Positions 37,725 through 47,017 of a stretch of 64,000 nucleotides of DNA are shown here, in pieces (the stretch's first letter is position 1; each line of letters begins with the position of its first letter). Source of the DNA: Variovorax sp. IB41 (GTDB lineage Bacteria; Pseudomonadota; Gammaproteobacteria; Burkholderiales; Burkholderiaceae_C). A program made the position numbers and the translations under genes. The notes under the pieces are model-generated. The model had not been told where the DNA came from, searched no databases, and worked only from the letters and a program-made list of their open reading frames with translations. The stretch spans positions 496,001 through 560,000 of the forward strand of contig NZ_JAEFCB010000001.1 of NCBI RefSeq assembly GCF_016405905.1, read 5' to 3'.

Positions 37725-38741
37725 TTACTTCGCGCCGGGCGTATAGAGCTTGTCGAACTGGCCGCCGTCGTTGAAGTGCACCTTCTGCGCTTCGCCGAGG
37801 CTGCCGAACAGTTCCTGCACCGTGAAGAGCTGCAGCGGCTTGAAGGTTGCGGCGTACTTCTTGAGCACGGCCTGCGAACGCGGGCGCAGCGCGTGCTTGG
37901 CGGCGATTTCCTGTGCTTCTTCGGAATACAGCCAATCGAGGTAGGCCTTGGCGAGCTCGCCGGTGCCCTTCTTGGCGACGGTGCGCTCGACCACGGCGAC
38001 CGGGTTCTCGGCCACGATGCTGATCGACGGGTACACCGAGTCGACCTTGCCGGTGCCGAACTCGCGGTCGATGGAGACCACTTCCGATTCGAAGGTGATC
38101 AGCGCATCGCCGATGTTGCGTTGCAGGAAGGCGGTGGTGGCGTCGCGGCCGCCGCGCGCCAGCACCGGCGTGTTCTTGAAGAGCTTGCCCACGAACTCGG
38201 CGGCCTGCGCATCGGTGCCGCCCTTCTTCTTGATGTAGCCCCAGGCGGCCAGGTAGGCGTAGCGCCCGTTGCCGCCGGTCTTGGGGTTGACGATCACGAC
38301 CTGGATGCCGGGCTTGATCAGGTCGTCCCAGTCCTTGATGCCCTTGGGGTTGCCGTTGCGCACGAGGAACAGCATGGTCGAGGTGGTCGGCGATGCGTTC
38401 TCGGGGAATTTCCTGGTCCAGTCCTTGGCGACCACGCCGGTGTTGGCCAGGAAGTCGATGTCGGTGGAGGTGTTCATGGTCACCACGTCGGCATCCAGGC
38501 CGTCGGCCACCGAGCGCGCCTGGGCGCTGGAGCCGCCGTGCGACTGGTCGATCTTCACGTCCTTGCCGGTGGCCTTCTTGTAGTGCGCCACGAACGCTGC
38601 GTTGTAGTCCTTGTAGAACTCGCGGGCCACGTCGTAAGACGCGTTCAGCAGCGTGGTGCCCTGCGCAAAAGCGCTGCTGCCGGCGAGTGCGGAGGACGCC
38701 AGCGCGAGCACGGCGACGAAGGTCTTGATTCTGGAAGTCAT
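37725..38741 (-). CDS. sbp: Sulfate-binding protein (Sbp/CysP)
   Basis: A 338-residue periplasmic receptor with a cleaved signal peptide ending near SSAFA. It has the family motifs LLNASYDVAREFYKDYNAAF, QSHGGSSAQARSV (sulfate-binding loop), NPKTGGNGRYAYLAAWGY and DWLYSEEAQEIAAKH. It starts the transporter part of the operon; its ATG overlaps the stop of a small hydrolase gene (ATGA). A second, related receptor gene lies at the right edge of the window. Confidence 0.95.
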   Translation of the reverse strand: MTSRIKTFVAVLALASSALAGSSAFAQGTTLLNASYDVAREFYKDYNAAFVAHYKKATGKDVKIDQSHGGSSAQARSVADGLDADVVTMNTSTDIDFLANTGVVAKDWTRKFPENASPTTSTMLFLVRNGNPKGIKDWDDLIKPGIQVVIVNPKTGGNGRYAYLAAWGYIKKKGGTDAQAAEFVGKLFKNTPVLARGGRDATTAFLQRNIGDALITFESEVVSIDREFGTGKVDSVYPSISIVAENPVAVVERTVAKKGTGELAKAYLDWLYSEEAQEIAAKHALRPRSQAVLKKYAATFKPLQLFTVQELFGSLGEAQKVHFNDGGQFDKLYTPGAK

Positions 38742-39313
38742 GTGGTTGCCAAGGTTTCTGAAAAATCACGGCCCGCCGACCAGGCGGCGGGCTCGTCGGT
38801 CAGGGATTGGAGCAAAGCCAGGCCGAGCGGCCAGTCTCCGTGCCCCGAATCGATGTTGATATGGCCCGCATTCTGCATGCGCACGAACTCGCTGCCCCAG
38901 GCCCGCGAATATGCACCCGCGAGCCGGATGGGACAGTAGGGGTCGTTGCTGCTGGCCACCACGATGCTGCGGTACGGCAGCGCGGCATAGGGCACGGGCG
39001 CGAAGTCGGACAGCACCGCGCGGCGCTCCGGGTCGGCCGGGGCCACCAGCAGCGCGCCCTGGATGCGGGCGGCCGCCTCGGGCGGCAGGTGCGCGGTGGC
39101 GATGCAGCCCAGGCTGTGCGCCGCGATCACCACCGGGCCGGGGGTCTCCATCACCAGCTTGGCGAGCGCGGGCACCCAGGCGTCGCGCTTGGGCGAAGCC
39201 CAGTCGTCCTGCACCACCCGCGCGGCGCCCGGGATGCGCTCTTCCCACAGGCTCTGCCAGTGGCCGGGGCCGGAGTCGCGCCAGCCGGGCACGATGACGA
39301 CGCGCGTCTGCAT
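38738..39313 (-). CDS. RBBP9/YdeN-family alpha/beta hydrolase
   Basis: A 191-residue serine hydrolase. It starts VVIVPGWRDSGPGHWQSLWE, typical of the RBBP9/YdeN family, and has the nucleophile elbow AAHSLGC (Ser near residue 67), a likely Asp in SSNDPYCP, and a C-terminal His in AGHIN. The substrate is unknown. It is translationally coupled with sbp (overlap ATGA) and lies 22 bases after the peroxiredoxin gene, so all may be one transcript. Confidence 0.85.
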   Translation of the reverse strand: MQTRVVIVPGWRDSGPGHWQSLWEERIPGAARVVQDDWASPKRDAWVPALAKLVMETPGPVVIAAHSLGCIATAHLPPEAAARIQGALLVAPADPERRAVLSDFAPVPYAALPYRSIVVASSNDPYCPIRLAGAYSRAWGSEFVRMQNAGHINIDSGHGDWPLGLALLQSLTDEPAAWSAGRDFSETLATT

Positions 39314-39335
39314 CTGCGAGTGCCGCCTCTGCCGC

Positions 39336-39977
39336 TTACTTGTTGGGCTGCGGCGTGATGCGCAGGTAAGGCTTCACGGCCTTGAAGCCCTTGGGGAAGC
39401 GCTCGGCCAGCTCCGCCGGGTCCTGGATGCTCGGGATGATGACCACGTCGTCGCCGTCCTTCCAGTTCACGGGGGTGGCCACCTTGTGGCTGTCGGTGAG
39501 TTGCAGCGAGTCGATCACGCGGATGATCTCGTCGAAGTTGCGGCCGGTCGATGCCGGGTAGGTGATGGTGGTGCGGACCACCTTCTTCGGGTCGATGATG
39601 AACACGCTGCGAACCGTGGCCGTGGCCGAGGCGTTCGGGTGGATCAGGTCGTACAGGTCGGCCACCTTGCGGTCGGCGTCCGCGATGATCGGGAAATTCA
39701 CGGTGGTGTTCTGCGTTTCGTTGATGTCGCCGATCCATTCCTTGTGCTTGGTGGCCGGATCGACGCTCAGCGCGATGGGCTTGACGCCGCGCTTGGCGAA
39801 TTCGCCCGACAGCGCCGCGGTCTTGCCCAGTTCGGTGGTGCACACGGGCGTGAAGTCGGCCGGGTGCGAGAAGAACACGACCCACGAATCGCCGGCCCAT
39901 TGGTAGAAGTCGAGGGGGCCTTCGCTGGAGTCCTGGGTGAAATTGGGGGCGGTGTCGCCGAGTCGCAGAGTAGCCAT
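39336..39977 (-). CDS. Peroxiredoxin, 1-Cys (Prx6) type
   Basis: A 213-residue thiol peroxidase. The active-site sequence HPADFTPVCTTELG places the peroxidatic Cys at residue 46. The C-terminal extension (KVATPVNWKDGDDVVIIPS) and the absence of a resolving Cys fit the Prx6 group, which reduces peroxides with an outside thiol donor. It precedes the hydrolase and sulfate-uptake genes on the same strand, a link between oxidative stress and sulfur supply seen in other bacteria. Confidence 0.93.
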   Translation of the reverse strand: MATLRLGDTAPNFTQDSSEGPLDFYQWAGDSWVVFFSHPADFTPVCTTELGKTAALSGEFAKRGVKPIALSVDPATKHKEWIGDINETQNTTVNFPIIADADRKVADLYDLIHPNASATATVRSVFIIDPKKVVRTTITYPASTGRNFDEIIRVIDSLQLTDSHKVATPVNWKDGDDVVIIPSIQDPAELAERFPKGFKAVKPYLRITPQPNK

Positions 39978-40055
39978 GGTCGCTCCTGGGATGGATGGGA
40001 GCTTCGGATTGTGCGAACCCGGGCAAGGATGACAAACGAATATCTACTTGTTTGG

Positions 40056-41024
40056 TTATGGCGTTTTTCGCATAACGGGGTGCGAATTGCAGGGCTCGCC
40101 GTCCGGCCTCAGCAAAGGCGCACCCTCGATGCCCTGCAAATGCTCGAACAGGAAATCGATCAGACGCCGCACCGCCGGCACCAGCGCACGCCGCGGCGGA
40201 AACACCATGTGCGCGACGGCGTCCTCCGGTCCCCAGTCGCACAGCACCTTCTCCAGCCGGCCCGCCTCGATGTCGTCCGCGCACATGTAACCGGGCAGCA
40301 GCGTGGCGCCGATGCCGGCGATCGCGGCCACCTGCAGCGTCGCGATGTCGTCCGCCACGTAGCGCGGTGTGTGCGTGTGGACGTAGGCCTTGCCTTTCGG
40401 GCCTGAGAGCCGCCATTCGCTGCGGCCCTCGCCGTTGACCGACATCGCCATGGTGTCCAGCCGCGCAAGGTCGGCCGGTGTCTGCACCGGGCCCTGCCGC
40501 TGCATCAGCGCCGGACTGGCCACCAGCACCCCGCGTCCGGTGCCCAGGACCTTGGCCACCAGCGTGGCGCTCTCCTCCACAACCGGCCGCACGCGCAGCG
40601 CGATGTCGAAGCCCTCCTCGATCGGGTCCACCGGGCGGTTGATGACCCGCACGTCGACCCGCACCGCCGGATAGCGCTCCATGAAGAGCGGCAGCAACTG
40701 GGCCACCCCGCTGTATGCCATCGTGATCGGGCAGCTCAGCCGCACCAGCCCGCTCGGCTCGTTCTGCACCTGCGCCACCGATTCGGCGGCGGCCTGCGCC
40801 GCGTCGCGCATGGCGGCGGCGTGGCGCAGATAGATTTCGCCGGCCGGCGTGAGCGACAGTCGCCGGGTGCTGCGTTGCATCAGCTGCACGCCCAGGCGCT
40901 CCTCCAGTTCCGCCACCCGGCGCGAGAGGCGCGACTTGGGAATGCCGAGCGCCCGGCTGGCGGCGGCAAACCCGCCCCGCTCGGCCACTTCGGCGAAAAA
41001 AACCATGTCGTTGAGGTCTTGCAT
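40056..41024 (-). CDS. LysR-family transcriptional regulator
   Basis: A 322-residue regulator with the N-terminal winged helix (LNDMVFFAEVAERGGFAAAS, LGIPKSRLSRRVAELEERLG) and a periplasmic-binding-protein-like sensor domain. It is divergent from the azoreductase gene, with 130 bases between the starts. Regulators of this subgroup usually control the neighbouring divergent gene, so it probably regulates azoR in response to quinones or electrophiles. Confidence 0.92.
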   Translation of the reverse strand: MQDLNDMVFFAEVAERGGFAAASRALGIPKSRLSRRVAELEERLGVQLMQRSTRRLSLTPAGEIYLRHAAAMRDAAQAAAESVAQVQNEPSGLVRLSCPITMAYSGVAQLLPLFMERYPAVRVDVRVINRPVDPIEEGFDIALRVRPVVEESATLVAKVLGTGRGVLVASPALMQRQGPVQTPADLARLDTMAMSVNGEGRSEWRLSGPKGKAYVHTHTPRYVADDIATLQVAAIAGIGATLLPGYMCADDIEAGRLEKVLCDWGPEDAVAHMVFPPRRALVPAVRRLIDFLFEHLQGIEGAPLLRPDGEPCNSHPVMRKTP

Positions 41025-41154
41025 GGCTCAGATTGTCCCGCAATCAGGACGATCTATGCAAATTTTGGCTACTTATCAATCACTCGACTCAAAAATAGAA
41101 TTCTCTCAACGCCGGCCACTTTGAGCGCCGACCCCCTCCACGAAAGTGATTGAC

Positions 41155-41802
41155 ATGAAGCTGCTCCACATCGACTCCAGCATCCTCGGTGCCTATTCGA
41201 CCTCCCGCCTGCTGACGGCCGAGACCGTGGCCGCCTGGAAGGCCGCGCACCCCGACACCGTCGTCGAATACCTCGACCTCGCCGTCGACGCCCCCGCGCA
41301 CTTCAGCGCCGACGCCCTGGCCATCAAGACCGGCCCGCAAGCCGAGCCCACCGAAGCCCAGCAACGCGAGAACGCGCTGTCTGAAAAGCTGGTGAGCCAG
41401 TTCCTGGCCACGGACGTGGTCGTCATCGGCGCCCCGCTCTACAACTTCTCGATCCCGACGCAACTCAAGGCTTGGATCGACCGCCTCGGGCAAGTCGGCC
41501 GCACGTTCAAGTACACCGAAACCGGCCCCGTGGGCCTGGCCGGCGGCAAGACGGTGATCGTGGCTTCCAGCCGCGGCGGCGTCTACTCGACCAGCGACTG
41601 GGGCCAGGGCGCCGAGCACCAGGAGAGCTACCTGAAGGTGGTCTTCGGCTTCTTCGGCATCACCGACGTGCGCATCGTGCGTGCCGAAGGCGTGGCGATG
41701 GGCGACGAGCCCAAGGCTGCCGCACTGACCGCGGCGCGCTCCGACATCCTGGTGGCGACGGCTGAAGCCGCGAACCAGAAGGACGTGGCCCAGGTCGCCT
41801 GA
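41155..41802 (+). CDS. azoR: FMN-dependent NADH-azoreductase AzoR
   Basis: A 215-residue flavodoxin-like NAD(P)H:quinone/azo reductase. It starts [20 protein letters not shown], with the FMN phosphate loop, and has [20 protein letters not shown] and ASSRGGVYS around the flavin. The ATG at 41155 is preferred over the GTG three codons earlier because homologues begin with MKLL. It is divergent from the LysR gene and ends just before a terminator. Confidence 0.92.
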   Translation: MKLLHIDSSILGAYSTSRLLTAETVAAWKAAHPDTVVEYLDLAVDAPAHFSADALAIKTGPQAEPTEAQQRENALSEKLVSQFLATDVVVIGAPLYNFSIPTQLKAWIDRLGQVGRTFKYTETGPVGLAGGKTVIVASSRGGVYSTSDWGQGAEHQESYLKVVFGFFGITDVRIVRAEGVAMGDEPKAAALTAARSDILVATAEAANQKDVAQVA

Positions 41803-41816
41803 ACGCGCCCCGTGCC

Positions 41817-41847
41817 AAAAAAAAGCCGCCCATCGGGCGGCTTTTTT
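41817..41847. terminator. Bidirectional terminator
   Basis: GCCGCCC (41825-41831) and GGGCGGC (41835-41841) form a stem with a 3-base loop, with eight A on one side and six T on the other. It lies between the convergent azoR and NADPH-dependent FMN reductase genes and can serve both. Confidence 0.9.
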
Positions 41848-41871
41848 CATGCGCATCGATCGCCGCGGTTG

Positions 41872-42429
41872 TCAGGCGGCCGAATGGCTCTTGATCCAGG
41901 CGACGTACTTGTCCATCCACCCCTGCAGGAATTTCTTGGAGCCTTCGTTGCCGATGTGGCCCTTGTCGTCGAACAGGTCGTCCTTGGTCTGCAGGAACAC
42001 TTCGGGCGAACCCATCGTGGGCACGTCCAGATACGCCAGGATGTTGCGCAGGTGCTGCTGCGCGAGCGCGGTGCCGATGGCGCCCACCGAGATGCCCACC
42101 ACGCCGGCCGGCTTGCCGCCCCAGGCGTTCTGGCCGTAAGGGCGCGAGGCGTGGTCGATGGCGTTCTTCAGCACGCCGGGGATCGAGCGGTTGTATTCGG
42201 GCGTGACGAACAGGAGGCCCTGCGCGGCCGCGATTTCGCTTTTCAGGCGCTTCACCGCGGGTGCCTGGTTGCCGTCCTCGTCCTGGTTGTAGAGCGGCAG
42301 GTCGTCGATGCGCACGTGCTCAAAGGTGAAATCGGCGGGCGCGAGGTGGGCCAGCGCAAGCGCGAGCTTCTGGTTGAACGAATCCTTGCGAAGGCTGCCG
42401 ACTACGACGGCGATCCGGGTCTGGGCCAT
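41872..42429 (-). CDS. NADPH-dependent FMN reductase (quinone/chromate reductase-like)
   Basis: A 185-residue flavodoxin-like reductase of the YieF/ChrR type. It begins RIAVVVGSLRKDSFNQKLALAL, and VTPEYNRSIPGVLKNAIDHA is the family flavin-binding segment. Such enzymes transfer two electrons to quinones or other acceptors. It is convergent with azoR across the shared terminator, so two quinone reductases sit side by side. Confidence 0.9.
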   Translation of the reverse strand: MAQTRIAVVVGSLRKDSFNQKLALALAHLAPADFTFEHVRIDDLPLYNQDEDGNQAPAVKRLKSEIAAAQGLLFVTPEYNRSIPGVLKNAIDHASRPYGQNAWGGKPAGVVGISVGAIGTALAQQHLRNILAYLDVPTMGSPEVFLQTKDDLFDDKGHIGNEGSKKFLQGWMDKYVAWIKSHSAA

Positions 42430-42575
42430 GGGTGAAACTCCTTGGTGTGGATGAAAAATCTGGTGGAGAGGTCTGAAGGGAAGGTCCGAAAGACGAAAGC
42501 GATTATGCGAATCGCCCATGACCTTTTCTGGAAAAGTTCTTGCGCCGTCGCGCGCCCTGCCAGATGCTGGAGGGC

Positions 42576-43805
42576 ATGTCTCCCTCCTCCCCCTCCACTC
42601 ACTACGACGTCATCGTCGTCGGCCTCGGCGCCCTGGGCGCGGCCACGCTCTATCAACTCTCGCAGCGCGGCGCCCGCGTGCTGGGCACCGACCAGTTCGC
42701 ACCGCCGCACGACCAGGGCTCCTCGCATGGCGACTCGCGCATCACGCGGCTGGCGATCGGCGAAGGCGACGAGTACGTGCCCTTCGTGCAGCGCTCGCAT
42801 GCGATCTGGCGCGAGCTCGAAGCGCGCACCGGCACGCCGCTCATGACCACCACGGGCGGCCTCGTCCTCGCGCCGCGCGACCGCGTGGCCGAGCACCACG
42901 GCAAGTCGGACTTCGTGCGGCGCACCATCGCCTGTGCCGAGCGCTTCGGAATCGCGCACGAGGTGCTCGACGCGGCCGGCATCCGCGCGCGCTTTCCGCA
43001 GTTCAAGCTGCACGGCGACGAGATCGGCTACCACGAGCGCGACGCCGGCTTCGTGCGGCCCGAAGACGCCATCGGCGCGCAGCTCGCGGTAGCCCGCGCC
43101 TCGGGCGCCCAGACGCGCACCGGCGAGCGCGTGCAGTCCGTCGAGCCGGTGGGCAACGGCGACGCGGTCCGCGTGCGCACCGATTCGGCCAGCTTCACGG
43201 CCGACCGCGTGGTGATCGCGGCGGGCGCGTGGCTGCCGGAATTCCTCGGCCGACAGGCGCGCGCCGACTGGCAGACGAACTTTTCGGTACACCGGCAGGT
43301 GATGCACTGGTTCGACACCGGCAGCGCCGCCGGCGATTTCGCGCCCGGTCGCTTCCCCATCTTCATCTGGATGTTCGGCGATGGGCAGGAGGACTACATG
43401 TACGGCTTTCCGTCCTCCGACCCCGCGCAGCCCGCGCTCAAGGTCGCGACCGAGCAGTACGTGGCCGCCACCACGCCCGACACCATCGACCGCAGCGTGC
43501 GCCCCGAAGAGACCGCCGCGATGTACCGCGACCGCGTGGCCGGCCGCTTCCCGCAGATCGATGGCCGTGCCCTGAAAGCGCGCGCCTGCATGTACACCGT
43601 GACGCCCGACCGCCGCTTCGTGATCGATGCGCTCGAGGGCCTGCCGAACGTGCTGATCGCCTCGGCCTGCTCGGGCCACGGCTTCAAGCATTCGGCCGGC
43701 CTGGGCGAAGCCATTGCCGACCACGTGCTGGGCCGCGCCATGTCGCACGGCCTCGACCTGCGCCCCTTTGCCCGCCAACGGCTGCTGGAGAAGGAAACTG
43801 CCTAG
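42576..43805 (+). CDS. solA: N-methyl-L-tryptophan oxidase / sarcosine oxidase-like flavoenzyme
   Basis: A 409-residue FAD-dependent amine oxidase of the MSOX/MTOX family. The dinucleotide motif is VVGLGALGAATL near residue 15, then APPHDQGSSHGDSRITRLA, the family flavin-proximal region. Near the C-terminus CMYTVTPDRRFVID and ACSGHGFKHSAGLGEAIA are typical; the Cys of the first is the covalent FAD site in MSOX/MTOX. The ATG at 42576 was chosen by homology; a GGAGGG lies very close to it. N-methylated amino acids are the likely substrates. The PanE-like gene follows by 63 bases. Confidence 0.85.
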   Translation: MSPSSPSTHYDVIVVGLGALGAATLYQLSQRGARVLGTDQFAPPHDQGSSHGDSRITRLAIGEGDEYVPFVQRSHAIWRELEARTGTPLMTTTGGLVLAPRDRVAEHHGKSDFVRRTIACAERFGIAHEVLDAAGIRARFPQFKLHGDEIGYHERDAGFVRPEDAIGAQLAVARASGAQTRTGERVQSVEPVGNGDAVRVRTDSASFTADRVVIAAGAWLPEFLGRQARADWQTNFSVHRQVMHWFDTGSAAGDFAPGRFPIFIWMFGDGQEDYMYGFPSSDPAQPALKVATEQYVAATTPDTIDRSVRPEETAAMYRDRVAGRFPQIDGRALKARACMYTVTPDRRFVIDALEGLPNVLIASACSGHGFKHSAGLGEAIADHVLGRAMSHGLDLRPFARQRLLEKETA

Positions 43806-43868
43806 AGCAGCCCGGCGCGAACGCGGGCATCATCGTTCCCGATCTTTTGATTTCTGGAGCAATGCGCG

Positions 43869-44801
43869 ATGAGATTCCTGGTGGTGGGTGCCGGTGCACT
43901 CGGTGGTTATTTCGGTGGCCGTTTGCTGGAGGCGGGGCGCGATGTGACCTTTCTTCTTCGTCCGCGCCGCGCGGCGCAGCTCGCGAAAACCGGGCTCGTG
44001 GTGCAGAGCCCTTTCGGCAACCTCGAATTGCCTGCGCCCAAGCATGTGCTGGCCGAGAACATCGACGGTCCCTATGACGTGGTCGTCGTCGGCAGCAAGG
44101 CCTACGACCTCGAATCGACGATGGATTCGTTCGCGCCCGCGGTCGGCCCGGACACCGTGATCCTCCCGCTCCTCAACGGCATGAAGCACATCGACCAGCT
44201 GGTCGAGCGCTTCGGCGACGCGCGCGTGCTCGGCGGTCTCTGCATGATCTCGGCCACGCTGGACGACGAAGGCCGCGTGCTGCACCTGAACGACCTGCAT
44301 GGCCTGAGCTACGGCGAGCGCGCCGGCGGACGCTCGGCGCGCGTCGATGCCATCGCGGCCCAGTTCGCGGGCGCGAGGTTCGACGCCACCGCGAGCGAGA
44401 CCATCGCGCAGGACATGTGGGAGAAGTGGGTCTTCATCGCCTCGGCGGCGGGCCTCACGAGCCTGATGCGCGCCGCCATCGGCGACATCGTCGCGGCCGG
44501 CGGCCAGGACGTGGCGCTCTCGATCTTCGACGAGTGCTGCGCCATCGCCACGCACAACGGCTTCGCGCCGCGCCCCGCCGCCATCCAGCGCGGCCGCGCG
44601 GTGGTGACGACGGCCGGCTCGCCGATGACGGCATCGATGTACAAGGACATCGTGCGCGGCGCGGCGGTCGAGGCCGACCACATCGTGGGCGACCTCCTGG
44701 GCCGTGCGCCCAAGAGTGATTCGCCCGTGCCCACGGCGCTGCGCACCGCCTACGTCCACCTCAAGGCCTACGAGGCCCGGCGCGCCCGCGAGGCCGGCTG
44801 A
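43869..44801 (+). CDS. Ketopantoate reductase-family protein (PanE/ApbA-like)
   Basis: A 310-residue NADPH-dependent reductase with RFLVVGAGALGGYFGGRL at the N-terminus and the conserved catalytic region WEKWVFIASAAGLTSLMRA near residue 185. Canonical PanE makes pantoate for coenzyme A. This one sits between an amino-acid oxidase gene and a racemase-like gene, so another 2-keto acid substrate is plausible. The racemase-like gene follows after 17 bases. Confidence 0.85.
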   Translation: MRFLVVGAGALGGYFGGRLLEAGRDVTFLLRPRRAAQLAKTGLVVQSPFGNLELPAPKHVLAENIDGPYDVVVVGSKAYDLESTMDSFAPAVGPDTVILPLLNGMKHIDQLVERFGDARVLGGLCMISATLDDEGRVLHLNDLHGLSYGERAGGRSARVDAIAAQFAGARFDATASETIAQDMWEKWVFIASAAGLTSLMRAAIGDIVAAGGQDVALSIFDECCAIATHNGFAPRPAAIQRGRAVVTTAGSPMTASMYKDIVRGAAVEADHIVGDLLGRAPKSDSPVPTALRTAYVHLKAYEARRAREAG

Positions 44802-44818
44802 CACCGGAGCAAAGCCCC

Positions 44819-45529
44819 ATGGCCGACGCGCTCGCCTTCCTCCACACGGCGCAGCCGCATGTGCAGACCTTCGGGCGCCTGGTGCGCGACCTTGCGCCCG
44901 ATCTCGAGGTGCGCCACCTGGTGATGGAGGAGCTCTTGGCCGACGCGCGCGTCGTGGGCATCAACAACGCGCCGTTGGTCAGGCGTGTGCACGAGGCCAT
45001 GCGCGAGGCGGCATCGGACGGCGCCGCGGTGGTCGTATGCACCTGCTCGACCATCGGCGGCATCGCCGAGAAGACCGCCACCGGCGGCGCCTTCTCGGCC
45101 CTGCGCATCGACCGCGCCATGGCCGACCGCGCGGTGCGCACCGGCCCGCGCGTGCTGATCGTCGCGGCGGTGGAAAGCACGCTCGAGCCGACGACGGCGC
45201 TGATCCTCTCGGCGGCGACGCAGGCCGGCGTCGGCACCCGGCCGAGCGCACTGCTCGTCGAGGAAGCGTGGGCGCATTTCCAGGCCGGCGACACCGGCCG
45301 CTATGTGGAGACGCTGGCCGCGGCAATCCGCGGCGCGGTCGGCACGGCCGACGTGGTCGTGCTCGCGCAAGCCTCGATGGCGCCGGTGACGCCGCTGCTC
45401 GCCGACCTGGGGATCGATGTGCTCAGCAGCCCGGGGCTGGGCGTGGCGCATGCGGTGGCGACGCTGCGGGCGTCGGGCAACGCGTGGACGGCCGGCAGCA
45501 TGGGCATGCTGTCGGGGTCGCAAGGCTGA
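44819..45529 (+). CDS. Asp/Glu racemase-superfamily protein
   Basis: A 236-residue member of the aspartate/glutamate/hydantoin racemase superfamily. The first catalytic loop VVVCTCSTIGG carries Cys74 and Cys76. The second-half loop reads VVLAQASMAPV, with Ala where classical racemases have the second catalytic Cys. It may therefore catalyse a one-base reaction such as decarboxylation or isomerisation. It follows the PanE-like gene closely and ends 8 bases from the convergent flavin enzyme gene. Confidence 0.75.
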   Translation: MADALAFLHTAQPHVQTFGRLVRDLAPDLEVRHLVMEELLADARVVGINNAPLVRRVHEAMREAASDGAAVVVCTCSTIGGIAEKTATGGAFSALRIDRAMADRAVRTGPRVLIVAAVESTLEPTTALILSAATQAGVGTRPSALLVEEAWAHFQAGDTGRYVETLAAAIRGAVGTADVVVLAQASMAPVTPLLADLGIDVLSSPGLGVAHAVATLRASGNAWTAGSMGMLSGSQG

Positions 45530-45537
45530 GCCGGCCG

Positions 45538-46896
45538 CTACTCCGACTTGAGGATCGTCTCCCCCTTCAGCGTTCCCATGTCCTGCGTGTTGAAGCGGTG
45601 CCGCTTCCACCCGGCCCAGGTGCGGCGGAAGTTCGCGATCGAGATGCCGTAGTACAGCACCTTGAACATGCGCAGCGCCCCCCACATCGGCGTGCCCTTG
45701 TAGATGTCGCCGGCCAGCAGCGACATCAGCGCCTCCTTCACCCGGAACGGATTGCCCGGGTGCATGAACATGTCGCGGATGGTCGGGTTGGTCACGCGGT
45801 AGATGAACCATGAATACTCGCGCGGGCCCTTGCGCATCATGGCCTCGAAGCCTCGTCGCGCGGTCGCCAGTTCCGCCGGGTGGTCGAGCGCGGTGGCCAC
45901 GAGCTCGGCGCCGTCGAAGGCGCTGTGCATCGCCAGGTACACGCCCGAGGAAAACATCGGGTCGATGAAAGTGAAGGCATCGCCCAGCAGCAGGTAGCGC
46001 TCGCCCGTCGCGTGCGTGCTCGTGTACGAGAAGTTGCCGGTGGCGTGCACCGCGTCGTCGACCAGCGTGGCGCCCTTCAGGCGGTCCTGCAGCACGGGGC
46101 ACAGTGCGATGGTGTCGTAGAAGAAATCCTTCAGCGGCTTGTCGCGCGTCTTCAGGTAGTACGGCCAGCAGACCGCGCCCACGCTGGTGGTGCCGTCGGC
46201 CAGCGGAATGAACCAGAACCAGCCGTGCGGAAACCAGCAGATGCTGATGTTGCCTTCCTTCTTGCCCTCGAGCCGCTCGGCGTTCGTGAAGTGGCCGAAG
46301 ACGGCGGTGCTGTTGTGGTCGGGGTTCTTTTCCTTGCAGCGGAATTTGTTGGCCAGCAGCGTGTCGCGCCCTGTGGCATCGACCACGAAGCGGGCGCGCC
46401 AGTTGCGCTTCGCACCGTCGTCCATCTCGGCCTGGACGGTCGCGCCGTCGGCGTCGAAGGCCACGTCGCGCACCTTGCAACCCTCGATCGTTTGCGCACC
46501 GCGCGTGGCGGCGTTGCGGAACAGCAGCTCATCGAGTTCCGAGCGGCGCACCTGCCAGGCGGAGTCGAGCGACTTGTCCCAGCCCTCGGCAAAGTCCACA
46601 TAACTGCGGTGCTCGTGCTCGGGCGAGACGAACTCGATGCCGAATTTCGGCATGCCGATCTTCTCGACCTGGTCGCGCACGCCGAGCCTGTCGAACAGTT
46701 CGACGTTCGCCGGCAGCAGCGATTCGCCGATGTGAAAGCGCGGGTGGTGCGCCTTCTCCAGCAGCACCACCTTGCGGCCCTGTTGTGCCAGCAGCGCCGC
46801 CACGGTCGAACCGGCGGGGCCGCCGCCGATCACGATCACGTCGCAGGATTCGTTCGCGGCAGCGCCGGGTTCGGTGGCTTCAGTCGGGAGAGACAT
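45538..46896 (-). CDS. Flavin-dependent halogenase-like oxidoreductase
   Basis: A 452-residue FAD protein. The N-terminal dinucleotide fold is VIGGGPAGSTVAALL (residues 22-36). RFHIGESLLP follows, the halogenase/geranylgeranyl-reductase signature. The WFWFIP motif at residues 226-231 fits the WxWxIP signature of flavin-dependent halogenases, and Lys84 in GMPKFGIEF is at about the position of their catalytic lysine. GDAFTFIDPMFSSGVYLAM is the FAD-binding C-terminal motif. It stands alone between convergent genes, so the substrate is not indicated. A reductase or monooxygenase role cannot be excluded. Confidence 0.75.
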   Translation of the reverse strand: MSLPTEATEPGAAANESCDVIVIGGGPAGSTVAALLAQQGRKVVLLEKAHHPRFHIGESLLPANVELFDRLGVRDQVEKIGMPKFGIEFVSPEHEHRSYVDFAEGWDKSLDSAWQVRRSELDELLFRNAATRGAQTIEGCKVRDVAFDADGATVQAEMDDGAKRNWRARFVVDATGRDTLLANKFRCKEKNPDHNSTAVFGHFTNAERLEGKKEGNISICWFPHGWFWFIPLADGTTSVGAVCWPYYLKTRDKPLKDFFYDTIALCPVLQDRLKGATLVDDAVHATGNFSYTSTHATGERYLLLGDAFTFIDPMFSSGVYLAMHSAFDGAELVATALDHPAELATARRGFEAMMRKGPREYSWFIYRVTNPTIRDMFMHPGNPFRVKEALMSLLAGDIYKGTPMWGALRMFKVLYYGISIANFRRTWAGWKRHRFNTQDMGTLKGETILKSE

Positions 46897-47017
46897 TCAG
46901 GCGGTACTACATTGTTTGACAATGCTGCGCAGCATAACGCCCTCGGCACAGGCACGGTCCCTGTGCCGACCCCCATTCCGCCGCAGATTGACGTTCGACC
47001 TTCACGCAGGATTCGCC

